Shown here: one piece after another, positions 61,844-64,000 of the stretch | Layout of the letters: the number at the start of each line of letters is the position of its first letter | Position numbering within the stretch: position 1 is the stretch's first letter | Source of the DNA: Bin5 sp965242905 | GTDB taxonomy: Bacteria > Chloroflexota > Anaerolineae > Caldilineales > Caldilineaceae | DNA: 64,000 bases | Assembly (NCBI GenBank): GCA_965242905.1 | Contig: CBDETM010000002.1 | Span: 4,774,001-4,838,000, forward strand | Direction: 5' to 3' | Notes under the pieces: generated by a model | The model's database searches: none | Told to the model about the DNA's origin: nothing | What the model saw: only the letters and a program-made list of their open reading frames with translations | Position numbers and translations under genes: made by a program

Positions 61844-63340
61844 GTGGTGAAGAGCGTGCCAACACAAGACGAGACCGTAAACGAGAGTGCCATCAGCCTG
61901 TTCAGCAACTATGCATTGGACGGGTCCATCTTCGATGAGATGTTTCAGAAGAACGGTCGACCGAGAGAATCGTACCAAAAGCTTCTACAGAGCATTCTTG
62001 AGCTTCAGGCCAGTGAGTTGACACAGCGCCAACAGGCCGCAGACCTCACCTTCCTGAACCGGGGCATCACCTTCACCGTCTACGGTGAAGACTCCACAAT
62101 CGAACGCATCTTCCCCTACGATATCTTGCCCCGCATCATCAATGACGAAGAGTGGAAAAAGATCGAACACGGATTGCGACAGCGCATCCACGCCATCAAT
62201 CTCTTCCTGCGAGACGCCTACCACGAGGGGCGCATTTTGCAGGAAGGTAAGGTGCCTTTCGACCTGATTTACAGTTGCGCAAACTACCAGCGAGAAATGC
62301 GCGGCGTCAAGGTCGCCAACGACGTATACACGTCTATCGTCGGCTCCGATCTCGTTCGCCTACCGGGCGGCGAGTTCGCCGTCCTGGAGGACAATCTGCG
62401 GGTGCCCAGCGGGGTGTCCTATATGCTCGCCAACCGCGAGGTGATGACCCAGGTGTTCCCGGGCATGTTTGGCGGTTATGGGATCAGACCCATTGGCCAT
62501 TACGGCCAGGCTTTGCTGGAGCAGTTACAGACGCTTTCGCCCAAGGGGCGAGACGCGACGATCGTTCTTCTGACTCCCGGTATATTCAATTCCGCCTACT
62601 TTGAGCATACCTTTCTTGCGCGTGTGATGGGAATCGAGCTGGTCGAAGGAGCCGATCTACTCATTCATGACGGATTCGTCTACATGCGCACGACCAGCGG
62701 TCTGCAGCGCGTCGACGTAATCTACCGCCGCATCGATGACGAATTCATCGACCCGCTTCACTTTGAGCCCGATTCGGTCCTGGGCGTTCCCGGCCTTTTC
62801 AATGCTTATCGCGCCGGAAACATTACCCTGGCCAACGCAATTGGGACGGGGATCGCGGACGACAAGGCAGTGTACGCTTTCGTTCCTGAGATGATCCGCT
62901 ACTACCTGGGTGAAGAGCCGATCCTTCAGAATGTCGAGACCTACCTGTGCTTACGGGATGACGAGCGGGCGCATGTACTGGACAACCTTGACAAGCTGGT
63001 GGTGAAAGCCGTCGGCGAGTCCGGGGGGTATGGCATGTTGATTGGGCCATACAGTACGGCCAAAGAACGCGAGACTTTCCGCCAGCAGATTCTGGAAAAT
63101 CCCCGCAACTACATCGCCCAGCCAACGCTGAGCCTTTCGCGGGCGCCATGCTACATCAATGGGAACGTAGTCTCGCGTCATGTTGACTTGCGGCCGTTCA
63201 TTCTTTACGGGGGAGAGCAGGAAAACACGGTCATCGTGCCGGGGGGATTGACGCGGGTGGCCCTACGTGAGGGATCGCTAGTCGTCAACTCTTCCCAAGG
63301 CGGGGGAAGTAAGGATACGTGGGTCTTGCAAGAAAACTGA
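61844..63340 (+). CDS. circularly permuted ATP-grasp type 2 protein
   Basis: A 498-residue member of the circularly permuted ATP-grasp family (CP_ATPgrasp_2 / DUF404-DUF407). Marks: SLFSNYALDGSIFDEMF at the start, RIFPYDILPRIINDEEW, LVRLPGGEFAVLEDNLRVPSGVSYMLANR (region about 175-203), LKPVGE-like VVKAVGESGGYGMLIGP and a late RHVDLRPFILYGG. These proteins neighbour alpha-E and transglutaminase proteins and are predicted to form amide bonds on a small peptide. Three GTG codons (61844, 61847, 61856) could start; AAGAG before 61856 favours the last. The alpha-E gene follows 22 bp later. Confidence 0.9.
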   Translation: MVKSVPTQDETVNESAISLFSNYALDGSIFDEMFQKNGRPRESYQKLLQSILELQASELTQRQQAADLTFLNRGITFTVYGEDSTIERIFPYDILPRIINDEEWKKIEHGLRQRIHAINLFLRDAYHEGRILQEGKVPFDLIYSCANYQREMRGVKVANDVYTSIVGSDLVRLPGGEFAVLEDNLRVPSGVSYMLANREVMTQVFPGMFGGYGIRPIGHYGQALLEQLQTLSPKGRDATIVLLTPGIFNSAYFEHTFLARVMGIELVEGADLLIHDGFVYMRTTSGLQRVDVIYRRIDDEFIDPLHFEPDSVLGVPGLFNAYRAGNITLANAIGTGIADDKAVYAFVPEMIRYYLGEEPILQNVETYLCLRDDERAHVLDNLDKLVVKAVGESGGYGMLIGPYSTAKERETFRQQILENPRNYIAQPTLSLSRAPCYINGNVVSRHVDLRPFILYGGEQENTVIVPGGLTRVALREGSLVVNSSQGGGSKDTWVLQEN

Positions 63341-63362
63341 TTCAGAAAGAGGAATAGCGCCA

Positions 63363-64000
63363 ATGTTATCCAGATCTGCTGACAGTATGTACTGGATCGG
63401 CCGGTATATGGAGCGGGCAGAGAACACGATTCGCCTGCTTAGAGTGAGACTGAACTTCATGGTCGGGCAGGCGGCTCAGCACGGCAACGACCGCGGCTGG
63501 CAGCAGTTTTTCACTGCGTTGCGGCAGCCTCCTCCGGCGATGAAGAATGGCGTAGTTGATAGCCAGGTGGCCCTGCAGATGGCCCACGATCTCACTTTCA
63601 ACGCCGACAATCAGAACTCGATCTCGGGCTGCATCAATCTGGCCAGGTCAAACGCGCGTACCGTCAGGTCCCAGCTGAGTAGTCAGCTTTGGGAACACAT
63701 GAACCGGCTTTATCTGCGTCTTCACGCCTGGCAAGGCCACCAGAACTGGCACGAAGAACGCGACAATTTTTTCCGGGAGCTAGAAAGCAGTGTCTCTCTC
63801 TTTCAAGGACTTGCACTGTCTTCGCTCTTGCACGATGAGGGGTGGTTGTTCATCCAAATCGGAGGCCACCTGGAGAGAATTCTGTCTGTATGCAGTCTTT
63901 TGCAGGCGCACTTCCAGCATTTCGGCGTTGATGGCGGCGAGCGGCTGGAGACTGTTGACCCACTCAACGGCATCGGTGTCCTCCGCGCGTGTAATTCCTT
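63363..64000 (+). CDS. alpha-E domain protein, N-terminal part (cut by window edge)
   Basis: About 212 residues are visible. MLSRSADSMYWIGRYMERAENTIRLLRV is the hallmark opening of the alpha-E family, a helical protein of unknown activity found next to circularly permuted ATP-grasp proteins, as here. The visible part is all helical with conserved E/R residues (GGHLERILSVCSLL). AGAGGAATAG precedes the ATG at 63363. A transglutaminase-like gene often comes third, but would lie beyond the window. The pair is thought to build or modify a peptide-like compound. Confidence 0.9.
   Translation, partial: MLSRSADSMYWIGRYMERAENTIRLLRVRLNFMVGQAAQHGNDRGWQQFFTALRQPPPAMKNGVVDSQVALQMAHDLTFNADNQNSISGCINLARSNARTVRSQLSSQLWEHMNRLYLRLHAWQGHQNWHEERDNFFRELESSVSLFQGLALSSLLHDEGWLFIQIGGHLERILSVCSLLQAHFQHFGVDGGERLETVDPLNGIGVLRACNS

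Overview
The window is 64 kb of bacterial chromosome, moderately GC-rich by eye and densely packed with short operons on both strands. No phage, plasmid or conjugation genes were found. The gene set fits a member of the Chloroflexota, perhaps the Caldilineales/Anaerolineae side: a UPF0182 giant membrane protein, a DUF58/TgpA-transglutaminase pair, an EF-G paralogue, a RIO-type kinase, phytanoyl-CoA dioxygenase and M20 hydrolases, lipoproteins with Thr/Pro-rich linkers, and a T-box in front of serS. This placement is an inference from gene content; there is no rRNA to confirm it.

Layout. 1-7.4 kb: methyltransferase (cut by the edge), M20 hydrolase, homocysteine S-methyltransferase-like protein, orphan sugar-binding lipoprotein, PhyH dioxygenase, SDR, DUF985 cupin and VOC protein. 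8-17 kb: RIO-like kinase, the DUF58-TgpA pair, a small membrane protein beside a PyrK-like Fe-S protein, then 1.3 kb of non-coding DNA with two repeat copies. 16-29 kb: methyltransferase, PAC2 protein, LysK-like M20 hydrolase, SH3 lipoprotein coupled to serA, argS, polA and a processive glycosyltransferase. 29-32 kb: an AT-rich DUF4268 putative nuclease gene and EF-G2. 32-33.3 kb: a gene-free region carrying tandem 10-bp repeats. 33-46 kb: acyl-CoA dehydrogenase, SIS-domain isomerase, lipoprotein, TrmI, PHP protein, nucleotidyltransferase-like protein, UPF0182, DinB-like protein and uronate-dehydrogenase-like SDR. 46-51 kb: penicillin acylase, three tRNAs (Arg, Ser, Ser) and serS with a T-box leader. 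51-59.6 kb: one run of eight minus-strand genes (truncated PPK1-like, YceI-like, LTA-synthase-like, HD, CHAD, nucleoside hydrolase, mannonate dehydratase, DHDPS/KDG-aldolase-like). 60-64 kb: DUF899 protein, then circularly permuted ATP-grasp plus alpha-E protein (cut by the right edge).

The most notable non-genic signals are two. First, a dispersed element of about 430-480 bp, with five copies all on the plus strand. It carries a GC-rich core that can fold as a three-way junction, a heptamer tract and imperfect terminal inverted repeats; it looks like a non-autonomous mobile element. Second, several tandem 10-bp repeat arrays at 32.4-32.9 kb share the CCCGAC/GTCGGG core with a two-unit array that overlaps the predicted transcription start of the nucleotidyltransferase gene at 41.3 kb.

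Functional links: uronate dehydrogenase, mannonate dehydratase and the aldolase point to sugar-acid catabolism. The serS T-box and the two adjacent tRNA-Ser genes make a serine-charging locus. The CHAD protein and PPK1 fragment share a polyphosphate theme. The promoters I could see are mostly of the extended -10 type (TGN followed by TATAAT-like).
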